In this document: one piece after another, positions 12,700 to 25,846 of the stretch
Numbering within the stretch: position 1 is the stretch's first letter
Layout: each line of letters opens with the position of its first letter
Notes under the pieces: generated by a model
Told to the model about the DNA's origin: nothing
Database searches by the model: none
What the model saw: the letters and a program-made list of their open reading frames with translations, nothing else
Program-made: the position numbers and the translations under genes
Assembly: GCF_949987515.2 (NCBI RefSeq)
Contig: NC_082687.1
Location: 27,492,132-27,556,131, forward strand
Reading direction: 5' to 3'
Length of the DNA stretch: 64,000 bases
Origin: Delphinus delphis
Taxonomy: Eukaryota; Chordata; Mammalia; Artiodactyla; Delphinidae

Positions 12700-13440
12700 T
12701 TAGGAGCAAAGTCAGACTGTTATTGAGCTATGATAAGCTCTTATTAAAGGAAGGCACAAAGGAATCAGCATTGGAGAAATACCAACTGAGCAGTGGTATG
12801 CTTAGTTTAGGGACAGGGCAGAGTCTGCCGAGTGACACAGAATAAATACCTGAATAAACGTAGGAGGGAGAGCGGCGATATTTTGAAGGAAGAGTAATTA
12901 AGACTTGGAGACTAATTTTACAGAAAGAACAAAGGCAAGAGATGAATCCAAATGACTTCAAGGTTATAAACCTTAGTGACTGAAGTAATAATGGTGTTAT
13001 CATTAACAGTAATGTGGAAGTTGGAAAGAACTGCCACATTAGCAGGAAGGCTCACAAGTTAAAACTTCATCTTATATAAGATGCTTAAGCATCTATATAT
13101 ATAGAGAGAGATATGCTTAAGCATCTGTAAAATACAGGCATCGGGAGATTCTACAGGCAGATGAACTCAAAGAACATGACTGGGAACTGAAGCTGGGGAG
13201 AGGAATATATTGATTTGGGAGATGTTTACAAACCTATGCTGACTGGATTTACCAAAGGGATTAAGTGAAAAAAGGCAAAGACCGGAGAGTCAGAGCCTCA
13301 AGTTAGGTGGGAAGAGTATGAATTGCAGAAAGAATGGACCAAAAAAAAAAAAAAAAGTGGAGGAAAAAGAGGGAACTAACACACAGACAACCTGAGAGCG
13401 TCCACTCTCAAGAAGAAGCAGGTTATTTTGCAATCAACGT
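12700..13440 (+). repeat. Ancient diverged interspersed repeat, family not named
   Basis: The A/G-rich text (GACTTGGAGACTAATTTTAC, CAAGAGATGAATCCAAATGA, GGAAGTTGGAAAGAACTGCC, ACCAAAGGGATTAAG) follows the same word order as segments at about 58870-59560 and 62330-63250 in this window. That marks an old mammalian dispersed repeat. I could not assign the family with confidence. It contains a duplicated palindrome (13081-13124) and an A run. Confidence 0.45.
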
Positions 13441-13839
13441 AGTGAGCTGTACAGTCAGGAATTTTATGATTAAGGAACACAATGAATTTTAGTTTAAAGG
13501 TTTTGTAAGAGACTATCTATATACACATATGCTTATATTAGTCCAAATGGAATGTATTATACTATTTCATGATTTGACATTCAAGGCACAATGATTTTAT
13601 CTATTTCCACCCTTCAGCCCTAACACACAGGAAACCTCGGAGCAAGCAGTGAATAAATAAATGGTTACATAAACAGGTAAAATGTTTCTCTCTCCTTAGA
13701 AACAGTGAGATAGCATCCCATCATGGATTACAGAGACGTGGAGAATGAGGCTCTCTCTCAACTCGAAGGTGAGCCCTGTATTTACATTCTATAGCTGGAG
13801 AGCATTTTAAGCTTTTTCACATTTTATGGATTTTAACAT

Positions 13840-14065
13840 AGTCTACACTTCAAGCCATAATGTGGCATGTGGGAAACTATTTGGGCTTTGGAGGTGAACA
13901 AAATGGGTTAGACTCCCAGCTCTGCCATTTATTTTAAAATCCTGAAGCTTCTGGAAGTAACCACTTCAATGTCCTCATTTAAAAACGGTAATAACAATAT
14001 TTAACAGGATTGTTAAGAGGAGTTAAAGAGATAGTATATGTGAGAGGGTCTGACTAAAGCAAGGA
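13840..14065 (+). mobile_element. MIR SINE fragment
   Basis: MIR order is recognisable: GGGCTTTGGAGGTGAACA, TTAGACTCCCAGCTCTGCCATTTA (in two parts), CAATGTCCTCATTTAAAAACGG and GGATTGTTAAGAGGAGTTAA. It is diverged from the tRNA-derived consensus. Confidence 0.7.
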
Positions 14066-15484
14066 AATTTATTTATCTTCTCTCTTATTTTGGGAAAGTT
14101 ACCTTCAGAAAAAAACTCCTACAGTTGAGATTCCAGCATATCATATCCATTTTAATCAAGTATTTCCTCTTTCGGCTGAGTTAAGGCAAAACTGATGAAC
14201 AAAGAGGAACATATTACTAGGAATTAAATATTAAGGAATTATAACTTAAGTAAGAATGTCATGTGTAAAACTGGGAGCTTAAATCTTCATTGGGAAGACA
14301 AGAAGCTATGATGATATATAGCATATTGTTGATAAAACATAGGTTATTTTTCCCTCCCCTGAAGGGCTCCTCTTCTAACTGGAACCTAATCTTAACCCCC
14401 TACCCAAGCTGACACAAGATTCTAGAAAATCCTGTCACCAAACCTGTACGGTTCTGGTGGATAACAGGAAACAACACACTGAGGCCTGACAACTGAGAGA
14501 AACGTTCTGCTGAATGATCAATAAAACAACAGTATATAAAAATGCTGTGTGAGTTTCTAGAACAATTTATTCATCTACATATTTGAAAATATGAGTTAAT
14601 ATTTGCAAATATAATTCATTATGAAACCACATCAAATCATGCCTCAAAAGATAGCTATAAAAATGCAAATTCCCTCACCTCCAGAACTTTGTTTTCAAAA
14701 GTTTATAAATAATAATTTTATGAATTCTGTAGGAGTTTTAATCTTTTTCTTTGCTGAAACTGACACAAATATTCATTTAGAAAATATTCATTCCCATCAG
14801 CTCCTAATGAATTACATATAAGTTGTGAATATTAAAACTTCATTAATTTTGAAATAATTAGAACTCTTTTGAAAAGCGAATTTCAATATCACTTCTATAC
14901 TACTAACAGATTCACTCAGTTCCAGAAAAATGCCACTTAAAAACCATGAAAAACATTTTTATTAACAAAAACCAACCTCCTGAGGAAATGAAGTGAATGC
15001 AAAGAATTAACAGCAGACTCATCTGGAAGATTATGAACCTAATATTTTTATACTCTTACTTAAGCTGAACTCAGACATCTGGCTTTCTACTCTATTACTC
15101 ACTGGTTCATTTTACCTCTTTCAAAAAGGATGTTTATGACCTACTAATAAATGTCCTAGCTTTCTACAGAAGTTTACTGAAGAGTAGATATTTTCAGACG
15201 TTTGCTATCTATAATGTAAAATAGATTAATAAAATTTAGATAAAATGTCTTTATGCTTTCCTAAGATATGTCTAATAAAAAATAATACATAGTTAACTTT
15301 CCTACGGTGTCTACCACAGAATAGCTACTGAAAGCTTTACATACATGAATATTAACTTAAGGTTCCAGTTTTATACATGCCATTCTTGTTTAAGTTATCA
15401 TTCCTTGCAAATTTCACTAAGAGCTTATTCAATATCAGGCATTCTGCTCCATTCTGGGCCTTGGGTTTAATTGGGATAAAATTT
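14066..15484. other. AT-rich intronic sequence, nothing recognised
   Basis: No SINE, LINE 3' end or exon is recognisable. Open frames of 60-80 codons are chance. Confidence 0.5.
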
Positions 15485-15860
15485 ATTGTGTAATTCAATA
15501 AATTTGGATAAATATATACACTTGCCAAATCAAGATACAGAATATTTTCATTATCCCAGAAAATTCCCCTGTACCCTCTTCCAGCCAATCCCCACCTACC
15601 ACTGTACAGTCACTATTCTGATTTCAATCACCATAGTTGGGTTTTTGCCTTTTTTGAACTTCATACACATGGAACTTCACAGTAAGTATTCTTTTGTGTC
15701 TGACTTCCTTAACTCAGCATAAAATTTTAAGATTCACCCATGTTGTTGTATGTATCACTAGTTCATTCTTTTTCACTGCTGAGTAGTATTCCACTATATG
15801 AACAAATGTAGTCTATTATGTTATGAATATAAGATGCTATGAATATATATGGAACACATT
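15485..15860 (-). mobile_element. Old L1M 3' fragment
   Basis: The plus strand reads the reversed L1M tail: CACATGGAACTTCACAGTAAG, TTGTGTCTGACTTCCTTAAC, TAAGATTCACCCATGTTGTTG and GAGTAGTATTCCACTATATG. It is diverged and truncated on both sides. Confidence 0.7.
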
Positions 15861-15944
15861 TGTGTGTTCCACTGCAGTGTTATTATTTTACCTTTTGTTA
15901 TTAATAAATATTATGTAGGGAGGTATTTTGAGACAAGGCAAATA

Positions 15945-16273
15945 CAGTCAGCCCTCCATACCCACAGGCTCTATACCCACGGATTCAAACAGCCATCGAT
16001 CAAAAATATTAGTGGAAAAAAATTTTCAGAAAGTTCCAAAAAAGCAAAACTTGTATTTGCTGTATGTTGGCAATTATTTACATTGCATTTACAACTCTTT
16101 ATACTGTGTTAGGCATTATAAGTAATCTGGAGGTGATTTAAGGCATATGGGAGAATGTAGACAGGTATATGCAAATACTAAGCCATTTTACATAAGGGAC
16201 TTGAACATGCACAGATTTTGGTATCTGTAGGGGATCCTGGAACCAACCCCCTGCAGATGCTGATGAACAACTG
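15945..16273 (+). mobile_element. Tigger-like DNA transposon (non-autonomous, ~330 bp)
   Basis: The element starts CAGTCAGCCCTCCATACCC and ends GATGAACAACTG, with TA on each side (15943-15944 and 16274-16275). The ends form imperfect inverted repeats. The middle has TATGCAAATACTAAGCCATT and TTTGGTATCTGTAGGGGATCC, as in the pogo/Tigger group. It has no transposase frame. Confidence 0.8.
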
Positions 16274-16589
16274 TATCCTGCTTTTTATAGTTTTATGCAG
16301 TAATTTAGCAACCATTAATCATCCTTACTTGTAATAATTATTACTGCAGTGTTGGCTAAGTGGTGGTTCCCCATTTCCCTCCTTTCTTCTACATTTATAA
16401 TGGAACTGTACTGTACAGAAGAATTATCCATTTCCCCTAATTTATATATCAATTGTGTATGGAATATGGATATTTTATTTATGCTACGGGTTATAACCCA
16501 TTACTATCAGTCATCTTGTTGTGCAAGTCCCTGATTTGCCACTGAGAGCGCCTTCAAGTTGGCTCTTGTGTGCTTTTGACATGTCCCCA

Positions 16590-17410
16590 TCATTTGTTTT
16601 TTTTGAAGACATCCTTATTTTTTAGTGCCGCTAGATGTTCCAGGATCATCTTGTGCGTTTCTAGCCCCAGCCCTAAATTCAACCATTTCTCCAAAGATTC
16701 TGACCCTTTTGTGGGAGAATGGTATTTATTAGAATCAAGATCTGGATGTTAGGTGTGCTTATTGCTACCGGTATCACTGCTTCTGGGCCTTCTCAGGAGA
16801 CAGAGCAAGAAAGTGTATATATGCATGTAAAAAAAGACATATATATTTATATATCTGTAAGCAGATTAAAAATCATGAGTTCACACTATTTCCTATTCTA
16901 ATCCAACAGTATAGGGTTCATTCCTTATCTGTAACCAATTTCATTAGTTTCTGGTTTATCCTTCCAGTACAAATATGCAGATACATTTATATTAAATCTT
17001 ATGTTTTCATCTTTCTCAAATGAACAGTAGCGTTACATAGATGTACTTTTGTACTCCGCTTTTTTCCACTCAACAAAATGTCCTCCATGTCAATTATGAG
17101 ATCCTTCTCATTGTTTCATAAAGTTGTATAGTACTCCATTGCATGGATGTACCATGGCTGATTTAGCCTCTCTCCTACGTATGGACATTTAGGTTATTTC
17201 CAACATTTTGCAATAACAAGCAAAGCTGCAATTAATTTTTACGTTTAAAAAATTTTACCTTTAAAATATATATATATGTATCTTATATAAACAAGCCCTT
17301 TGTCAGATATATAAGATATATGTTGTAAATATTTTCTTCAGTCTCTATTTCCTTTGTATTTTTTAATGGTATTTTTTGATGAACAGAGGTCAAAATTTTG
17401 ATGAGGCCCC
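16590..17410 (-). mobile_element. Old L1/HAL1-type fragment
   Basis: Reversed text of an old L1 3' region: TTTCCACTCAACAAAATGTC, GTATAGTACTCCATTGCATGG, GGACATTTAGGTTATTTCCAAC and ACAAGCAAAGCTGCAATTAAT, then CAAGCCCTTTGTCAGATAT. The left boundary is uncertain. Confidence 0.6.
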
Positions 17411-18110
17411 AATTTTTTATGAAAAGATGGTGAAGCAGAAGAAGTCTTTAAAAAGTCTGAGGAGTTACAGAAATCTAAATACCTATTTTTAAAAAATGGG
17501 TCAACTATACAAACTGTAAATATACAGTTTAAGAAACCTCATATTCAAGCCTATACAATAACAGCATTCAGAGAAACAGAATCTTTCCATGGCAGCCAGA
17601 CTGCTGGCACAAGAGAACGGCAAGGACATAGTCCAAACCTCTGCATGATACCAATAAAAGAGCTGGGAGGCAAAGAAGGAATGAACAATTACAGTGAACG
17701 ATCTGAGCACTAAGAAACATGTGGTCCAGACTCCATGAAAAAGACTGCCGACAAAGAGACAAGGTCTAGGCTAAGAAGCCACCTCTTAGCGTTTTGTTGA
17801 AAGTAGACCAAAGTAAGTGAGATTAGAGATTAGTGTACACGCCAGTTCTGGGAAAGGAAGGGATCCCAAGACCTGATTCTAAAGAAACAAATGCGATCTG
17901 GGCTGTGGCTCTAATGGCAGAATGGGATGTGGTCTGGTTAGAGAGTACTGACATTGTCAGCTCATAGATGCACATTATGACAAGTCACAGAAACTCCTAT
18001 GGCACCCAGGTCTCCCAGCTCTATGACCCACTACAGCAAAGAGAAAAGACACCAAAGTGAAACTCACCAGGGTGACCCCTAGCCAAAGATTCCGATTTAA
18101 ACAGTTAGAA
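17411..18110. other. Intronic sequence, nothing recognised
   Basis: No repeat family is recognisable. A small inverted repeat, AAACTGTA / TACAGTTT, with a 4-nt loop lies at 17511-17530. Confidence 0.45.
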
Positions 18111-18523
18111 GAGCAACTAGAGACGACCATACTAAGTGAAGTAAGTCAGAAAGAGAAAGACAAATACCACATGATATTACTTACATGTGGAATCTAAAAT
18201 ATGACACAAATGAACCTATCTCTGAAACAGAAACAGAATCAAGGACATGGAGAACAGACTGGTGGTTGCCAAGGGGGAGCAGGGTAGGGAAGGGATGGAG
18301 TGGGAGGTTGGGGGTAGCAGATGTAAGCTTTTATATATAGAATGGATAAACAACAAGGTCCTCCTGTATAGCACAGGGAACTATATTCAGTATCCTATGA
18401 TAAACCGTAAAGGACAAGAATATATATAAAAAGAATGTATATATGTACAACTGAATCACTTTGCCATACAGAAGAAATTAACACAACATTGTAAATCAAC
18501 TATACGTCAATTTAAAAAAAGTA
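18111..18523 (+). mobile_element. L1 3' end (5'-truncated)
   Basis: The end of ORF2 and the 3' UTR are visible: AGTGAAGTAAGTCAGAAAGAG, CCACATGATATTACTTACATG, ACTGGTGGTTGCCAAGGGGG and TAGCACAGGGAACTATATTC, with an A-rich tail at about 18512. It runs antisense to NR3C2. Confidence 0.85.
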
Positions 18524-19955
18524 AACAGAAGAAAGTTGACTTTTTCATAAGCTGCTTGAAATTAGAGACCTTGTAGTGGTCACTACTGTTATCCACTTAC
18601 CACCCATTTCCACCTTCTCCCTTCCCAAAAGGTCTCTAAACATGCCCCCTTTTCCACCCCCCCTTCCCACATAGATGATGTACTTCAAGGGAGCTAACGC
18701 CCATCTCAGCCCCAGGAAAGTTCTTAATCCTACAGTTAACACCAATCCCTATGTCGATAATTGTTCACAAGTGAGCATGCAACTCTCAGGCCAAAGGATT
18801 GCTGAGGACTTCCAGAAGAACAAAGCACTCATTATTATTATTTTTAAATGAGAATTCTCTCTCTTCTCCATAACAGAAATGAGAAAGCACAGAGCTCCAG
18901 CTGCTTCTGGGGGCAAAACAGGGACTCAGAGGGAAGAACAGAGAGAGGAAAGTAACCTGGATCCTGATACTGTTACTCTCCTCTCTTTGCCAATTCCTCA
19001 TACCTGCCTTCCCTGTGAATTTGCAAGTATGGGAGCCAGTAATATTCTGCACTATTGAAGTCTGCTTGTGTTGGATTTTTGAAAATTAATTATAGCCAAA
19101 AGCATCCTAAATGATAGAACACACTACTTAACATCCAATACCTTCATCTTAGCTAAGTAATTTCTTCCTGCATTTCATTTAAGCTTGCCTGCTCAGTCCT
19201 CACCATGCAATAGGATGGAACAGTAGTAAGCACAAGTTAAAGCTCCAAAGTAAAAATGGCAGAATATAATTATGCTTAGTCCTAAATTCAACGGACCATG
19301 TGGTTCCTAGTATCACATTAATGTTTAGCAACAGCTAAAGAATGAGAAAGATGTGCTCAGCAAATTTTCAAAATTTAAATATCAGTTACTGAAAATAAGC
19401 TCTTGCAATATAAACTCAAAATAAATTCTAAGATGTGAAATTCATAAATGGGCATGGTAGTGGTCTTACAGCCTAACAAATAAGACAGGCTTTTATTTTT
19501 AGTACCATCTAAAAGGTCTTAGAACCTATGTGTCAAGGTAATTTTCACCCCCTGGTGAGAACGCCAATTCCTAGACAAATGAATCATCTCAAGCAGTATT
19601 CAGTTAGAAGCACAGTGCTCTGAAGTTATGACCGGAAGTACCATGTTCTAAGAAACATGATTCTCTACTGCAAGTAAAGACCTAGATTCTAGGCCCAGGT
19701 ATACAACTAATAATCATTTTGCACAACTAATTAAAACTTCCTGAATTCAGCCTTTTTGCTCTATAAAACAAAAAATAAACAACACTTGCTACAACGACTG
19801 ATAATGACTCACTGTGAGGATAAAATAACCTACGAATAAACTTGAAATAAATGGCCCATATTTACTAAATAATTATAAGGTTGACCATCACCCACAAGCA
19901 ATCCACCAAAAGCAATCTCCACATGCAAGTTTGGCTTCTGTCATATACAGCCAAG
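18524..19955. other. Intronic sequence, nothing recognised
   Basis: No known repeat was recognised. Frames at 18545-18745 and 18786-19052 have no supporting features. Confidence 0.45.
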
Positions 19956-19969
19956 AGTGTCTTATTCTG

Positions 19970-20321
19970 GACTTCCCTGGTGGCACAGTGGTTAAGAATC
20001 CACCTGCCAATGCAGGGGACACAGGTTCAAGTCCTGGTCTGGGAAGATCCCACATGCCACAGAGCAACTAAGTCCAGGCGCCACAACTACTGAGCCTGTG
20101 CTCTAGAGCCCATCAGCCACAACTACGGAGCCCGTGTGCCACAGCTACTGAAGCCCACATGCCTAGAGCACGTGCTCCCCAGCAAAGAGAAGCCACCTCA
20201 ATGAGAAGCCCATGCACCGCAATGAAGAGAAACCCCTGCTCACCTCAACTAGAGAAAGCCTGCACACAGCAACGAAGACCCAACGCAGCCAAAAATAAAT
20301 AAATAAATTAATTTTTTTTAA
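19970..20321 (+). mobile_element. CHR SINE, long older form (CHR-1-like)
   Basis: The head GACTTCCCTGGTGGCACAG and the B-box-like AGGTTCAAGTCCTGG are followed by the longer tail region with repeated CACAACTACTGAGCC and CAACGAAGACCCAACGCAGCC, then an (AAAT)n tail. A 14-bp target duplication, AGTGTCTTATTCTG, lies at 19956-19969 and 20322-20335. Confidence 0.93.
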
Positions 20322-21121
20322 AGTGTCTTATTCTGCTTACTGAAAACATTGTACTAATGATCAATATAACAATAATAATTTTCGATGACTTTTAAAACAA
20401 ACTGTACAGATCTGCTCTACATGAAAATGTTTTCACAGGATATTTGGGCTAAACTACATGCGCTGTTTTATGATATGATACAAATATTTACAAAAGGACG
20501 TCCTTCCAAAAGTACAATATGGAATGGAGAAAAGAGTAACTGTACAGTGGAGAAACCTGATAAACACTGCCTTAGCCTAGTGAACAAATTTACCATCAAC
20601 AGTGCCATCTGGTCTTGGAGAGGTGGCCTGGTGTCATGCTTCAGGCTCCAAGGTGGGAGAGATGAGTTCAGGACAGTGGACCACAAGAGACGTCCTGGCC
20701 CCAGATAACATCAATCTGTGAGACCTCTCCCAGAGATCTCCAACTCAACGCTAAGACCCAGCACCACCCAATGGCCAGCAAGCTCCAGTGCTGGACACCC
20801 CATGCCAAACAACTAGCAAGACAGGAACACAACACCACGCATTAGCAGAGGGGCTGCCTAAAATCATAAAAGGTTCACAGACAGCTCAAAACACACCACT
20901 AGACATGGCCCGGCCCACCAGAAAGAAAAGATCCAGCCCCACCCACCAGAAAATAGGCACCAGTCCCCTCCACCAGGTAGCCTGTACAACACACTGAACC
21001 AACCTTACTCACTGGGGGCAGACAAAAAAAACAATGGGAACTACAAACCTGCAGCCTGTGAAAAGGAGACCCCAAACACAATAAGTTAAATAAAATGAGA
21101 AGACAGAGAAATACGCAGCAG

Positions 21122-22000
21122 ATGAAGGAGCAAGGTAAAAACCCACCAGACCAAACAAATGAAGAGGAAATAGGCAGTCTACCTGAAAAAGAATTTAGAA
21201 TAATGACAGTAAAGATGATCCAAAATCTTGGAAACTGAAAGGAGAAAATACAAGAAACATTTAACAAGGACCTAGAAGAACTAAAGAGCAAACAGACAAT
21301 GATGAACAACACAATAAATGAAATTAAAAATTCTCTAGAAGGAATCAATAGCAGAATAACTGAGGCAGAAGAACAGTTAAGTGACCTGGAAGATAAAACA
21401 GTGGAAATAACTACTGCAGAGCAGAATAAAGAAGAAATAATTAAAAGAATTGACGACAGTCTCAGAGACGTCTGGGACAACATTAAACACACCAACATTT
21501 GAATTACAGAGGTCCCAGAAGAAGAAGAGAAAAAGAAAGGGACTGAGAAAATATTTGAAGAGATTATAGTTGAAAACTTCCCTAACATGGGAAAGAAAAT
21601 AGTCAATCAAGTCAAGGAAGCACAGAGAGTCCAAGACAGGATAAATCCAAGGAAAAACACGCCAAGACACATATTAATCAAACTATCAAAAATTAAATAC
21701 AAAGAAAAAATATTAAAAGCAGCAAGGGAATAGCAACAAATAACTTACAAGGGAATCCCCATAAGGTTAACAGCTGATCTTTCAGCAGAAACTCTGCAAG
21801 CCAAAAGGGGGTGGCAGGACATATTTAAAGTGATGAAAGGGAAAAACCTACAACCAATATTACTCTACCCAGCAACGATCTCATTCAGATTCAACAGAGA
21901 AATTAAAACCTTTACAGACAAGCAAAAGCTAAGAGAAATCAGCACCACCAAGCCAGCTTTACAACAAATGCTAAAGGAAGTGCAAGTGAAGGGAAAGACC
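21122..22000 (+). pseudogene. L1 ORF1 relic
   Basis: The frame starts MKEQGKNPPDQTNEEEIGSL and reaches a TGA at about 21236 after some 38 codons. Coiled-coil text continues in frame fragments (MMNNTINEIKNSLEGINSRI at 21299, then EAEEQLSDLEDK). The C-terminal PRHILIKLSKIKYKEKILKA follows near 21660-21720 and has a further stop. The RNA-binding trimer cannot be made. Confidence 0.87.
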
Positions 22001-22030
22001 TACAATAACAAACCCAAAACAATTAGGAAA

Positions 22031-25000
22031 GTGATAATAGGAGTATACATATCAATAATTACCTTAAATATAAATGGATTAAATGCTCCAACCAAAAGAC
22101 ACAGACTGGCTGAATGGATATAAAAACAAGACCCGTATATATGCTGTCTACAAGAGACCCATTTCAGACCTAGGGACACATACAGACTGAAACTGATGGG
22201 ATGGAAAAAGATGTTCCATGCAAATGAAAATCAAAAGAAAGCTGAGGTAGCAATTCAAATATCAGACAAAGTAGACTTCAAAATAAACACTATTATAAGA
22301 GACAAAGAAGGACACTACATAATGATCAAGGGATCAAGCCAAGAAGAAGGTATAACAATTGTAAATATTTATGCACCCAACACAGGAGCACCTCAATACA
22401 TAAGGCAAATACTAACAGTCATAAAAGAGGGAATTGACAGAAACGCAATAATAGTAGGGGACTTTAACACACCACTTTCACCAATGGACTGATCATCCAA
22501 AATGAAAATAAATAAGGAAACACAAGTTTTAAATGGCACATTAAACAAGATGGACTTAACAGATAGTTATGGGACATTCCATCCTAAAACAACAGAATAC
22601 ACTTTCTTCTCAAGTGCTCATGGAACATTCTCCAGGATAGATCATATCTTGGGTCACAAATCAAGCCTTGGTAAAGTTAAGAAAATTGAAATTGTATCTA
22701 GTATCCTTTCCAACCACAATGGTATGAGACTAGACATCAATTACAGGAAAAAAACTGTAAGAAATACAAACACATGGAGGCTAATCAATACACTACTAAA
22801 TAACCAAGAGATCACTGAAGAAATCAAAGAGGAAATTTAAAAAATACCTAGAAACAAATGACAACGAAAACACAACAACCCAAACTTATGGGATGCAGCA
22901 AAAGCAGTTCTAAGAGGGAAGTTTATAGCAATACAATCCTACCTCAAGAAACAAGAAACATTTCCAATAAACAACCTAACCTTACACCTACAGCAATTAG
23001 AGAAAGAAGAACAAAAGAAACCCAACGTCAGCAAAAGGAAAGAAGCATAGAGAACAGATCAGAAATAAATGAAAAAGAAATGAAGGAAACAATAGCAAAG
23101 ATCAATAGAACTAAAAGCTGGTTCTTTGAGAAGATAAACAAAATTGATAAACCATTAGCCAGACTCAACAAGAAAAAAAGGGAAAAGACTCAAAGCAACA
23201 GAATTAGAAATGAAAAAGAAGAAGTAATAACTGACACTGAAGAAATACAAAGGATCATGAGAGATTACTACAAGCAACTATATGCCAACAAAATGGACAA
23301 CCTGGAAGAAATGGACACATTCTTAGAAAAGCACAACCTTCTGAGGCTGAACCAGGAAGAAATAAAGAATATAAACAGACCAGTCACAAGCACTGAAATT
23401 CAAACTGTGATTAAATATCTTCCAACAAACAAAGCCCAGGACCAGAAGGCATCATAGGCGAATTTCATCAATCATTTAGAGAAGAGCTAACACCTATCCT
23501 TCTCAAACTCTTCCCAAGTTAGCAGAGGGAGGAACACTCCCAAACTCATTCTACGAGGTCACCATCACCCTGATACCAAAACCAGACAAAGAAGTCAGAA
23601 AGAAGGAAAACTACAGGCTAATATCACTGATGAACACAGATGCAAAAATCTTCAACAAAATACTAGCAAACAGAATCCAACTGCACATTAAAAAGGATCA
23701 TACAGCATGATCAAGTGGGGCTTTCCCAGGAATGCAAGGATTCTGCAATATATGCAAATCAATCAATGTGATATACCATATTAACAAAATGAAGGATAAA
23801 AACCAAATGATAATCTCAATAGATGCAGAAAAAGCCTTCAACAAAATTCAACACCTATTTATGATAAAAACCCTCCAGAAATTAGGCATAGAGGGAACAT
23901 ACCTCAACATAATGCAGGCCATATATGACAAACCCATAGTCAACATCATTCTCGATGGTGAAAAACTGAAACCATTTCCACTAAGATCAGGAAATAGACA
24001 AGGCTGCCCACTCTCACCACTGTTATTCAACATAGTTTTGGAAGCTTTAGCCACAGCAGTCAGAGAAGTAACAGAAATCAAAGGAATCCAAATTGGAAAA
24101 AAAGAAGTAAAACTGTCACTGTTTGCAGATGACATGATACTATACATAGAGAATCCTAAAGATGCTACCAGAAAATAACTAGCGCTGATCAATGAATTTG
24201 GTAAAGTAGCAGGATACAAAATTAATGCACAGAAATATAATAATGATGCAAAATCTGCAGGAGAAATTCAGGAAACACTCCCGTTTACCATTGCAACAAA
24301 AAGAATAAAATACCTAGGAATAAACCTACCTAAGGAGACAAAAGACCTGTATGCAGAAAACTGTAAGACACTGACGAAGGAAATGAAGGATCATACAAAC
24401 AGATGGAGAGATATACCATGTTCTTGGATTGGAAGAATCAACATTGTGAAAATGACTATACTACCCAAAACAACCTACAGATTCAATGAAATCCCCTATC
24501 AAACTACCAATGGCATTTTTCACAGAACCAGAACAAAAATTTCACAATTTGTATGGAAACACAAAAGACCCCGAACAGCCAAAGCAATCTTGAGAACTTA
24601 AAGTGGAGCTGGAGGAATCAGGCTCCCTGACTTCAGAGTATACTACAAATCTACAGTCATCAAGACAGTATGGTACTGGCACAAAAACAGAAAGATAGAT
24701 CAATGGAACAGGATAGAAAGCCCAGAGATAATCCCACACACATATGGTCACCTTATCTTTGAGAAAGGAGGCAAGAATATACAGTGGAGAAAAGACAACC
24801 TCTTCAATAAGTGGTGCTGGGAAAACTGGACAGGTACATGTAAAAATATGAAATTAGAACACCCCCTAACACCATACACAAAAATAAGCTCAAAATGGAT
24901 TAAAGATCTAAATGTAAGCCCAGACACTATCAAACTCATAGAGGAAAACATAGGTAGAACACTCTATGGCATATTTCACAGCAAGATCCTTTTTGACCCA

Positions 25001-25846
25001 CCTCGTAGAGAAATGGAAATAAAAACAAAAATAAACAAATGGGACCTAATGAAACTTAAAAGCTTTTGCACAGCAAAGGAAACCATAAACAAGATGAAAA
25101 GACAACCCTCAGAATGGGAGAAAATATTTGCAAATGAAGCAACTGACAAAGGATTAATCTCCAAAATTTACAAGCAGCTTGTGCAGCTCAATAACAAAAA
25201 AACAAACAACCCAATCCCAAAATGGGCAGAAGACCTAAACAGACATTTCTCCAAAGAAGATATACAGATTGTCAACAAACATATGAAAGAATGCTCAACA
25301 TCATGAATCATTAGAGAAATGCAAATTAAAACTACAATGAGGTATTACCTCACACCAGTCAGAATGGCAATCATCAGAAAATCTACAAACAATAAATGCT
25401 GGAGAGGGTGGGGAGAAAAGGGAACCCTCTTGCACTGTTGGTGGCAATGTAAATTGATACAACCACTATAGAGAACAGTATGGAGGTTCATTAAAAAAGT
25501 AAAAATAGAACTACCATAAGACCCAGCAATCCCACTACTGGGCATATACTGTGAGAAAAATCATAATTCAAAAAGATACATGTACCACAATGTTCACTGT
25601 AGCACTATTTACAATAGCCAGGACATGGAAGCAACCTAAGTGTCCATCGATGGATGAATGGATAAAGAAGATGTGGAACATATATACAATGGAATATTAC
25701 TCAGCCATAAAAGAAAGGAAATTGAGTTATTTGCAGTGAGGTGGACGGACCTAGAGTCTGTCATACAGAGTGAAGTAAGTCAGAAAGAGAAAAACAAATA
25801 CTGCATGCTAAGTCATATATATGGAATTAAAAAAAAATGGTTCTGA
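22031..25846 (+). pseudogene. L1 ORF2 relic (endonuclease / reverse transcriptase)
   Basis: The expected start codon reads GTG at 22031. Endonuclease blocks are good (NIYAPNTGAPQY, IVGDFNTPLSPMD near 22440, then SRIDHILGHKSS near 22635). A TGA after SPMD, where the family has an arginine codon (CGA), looks like CpG decay. Reverse transcriptase blocks include [15 protein letters not shown] and [12 protein letters not shown] at 23790-24150. The C-terminal part has [20 protein letters not shown] and [18 protein letters not shown]. Several frameshifts and stops separate the pieces. Confidence 0.9.
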
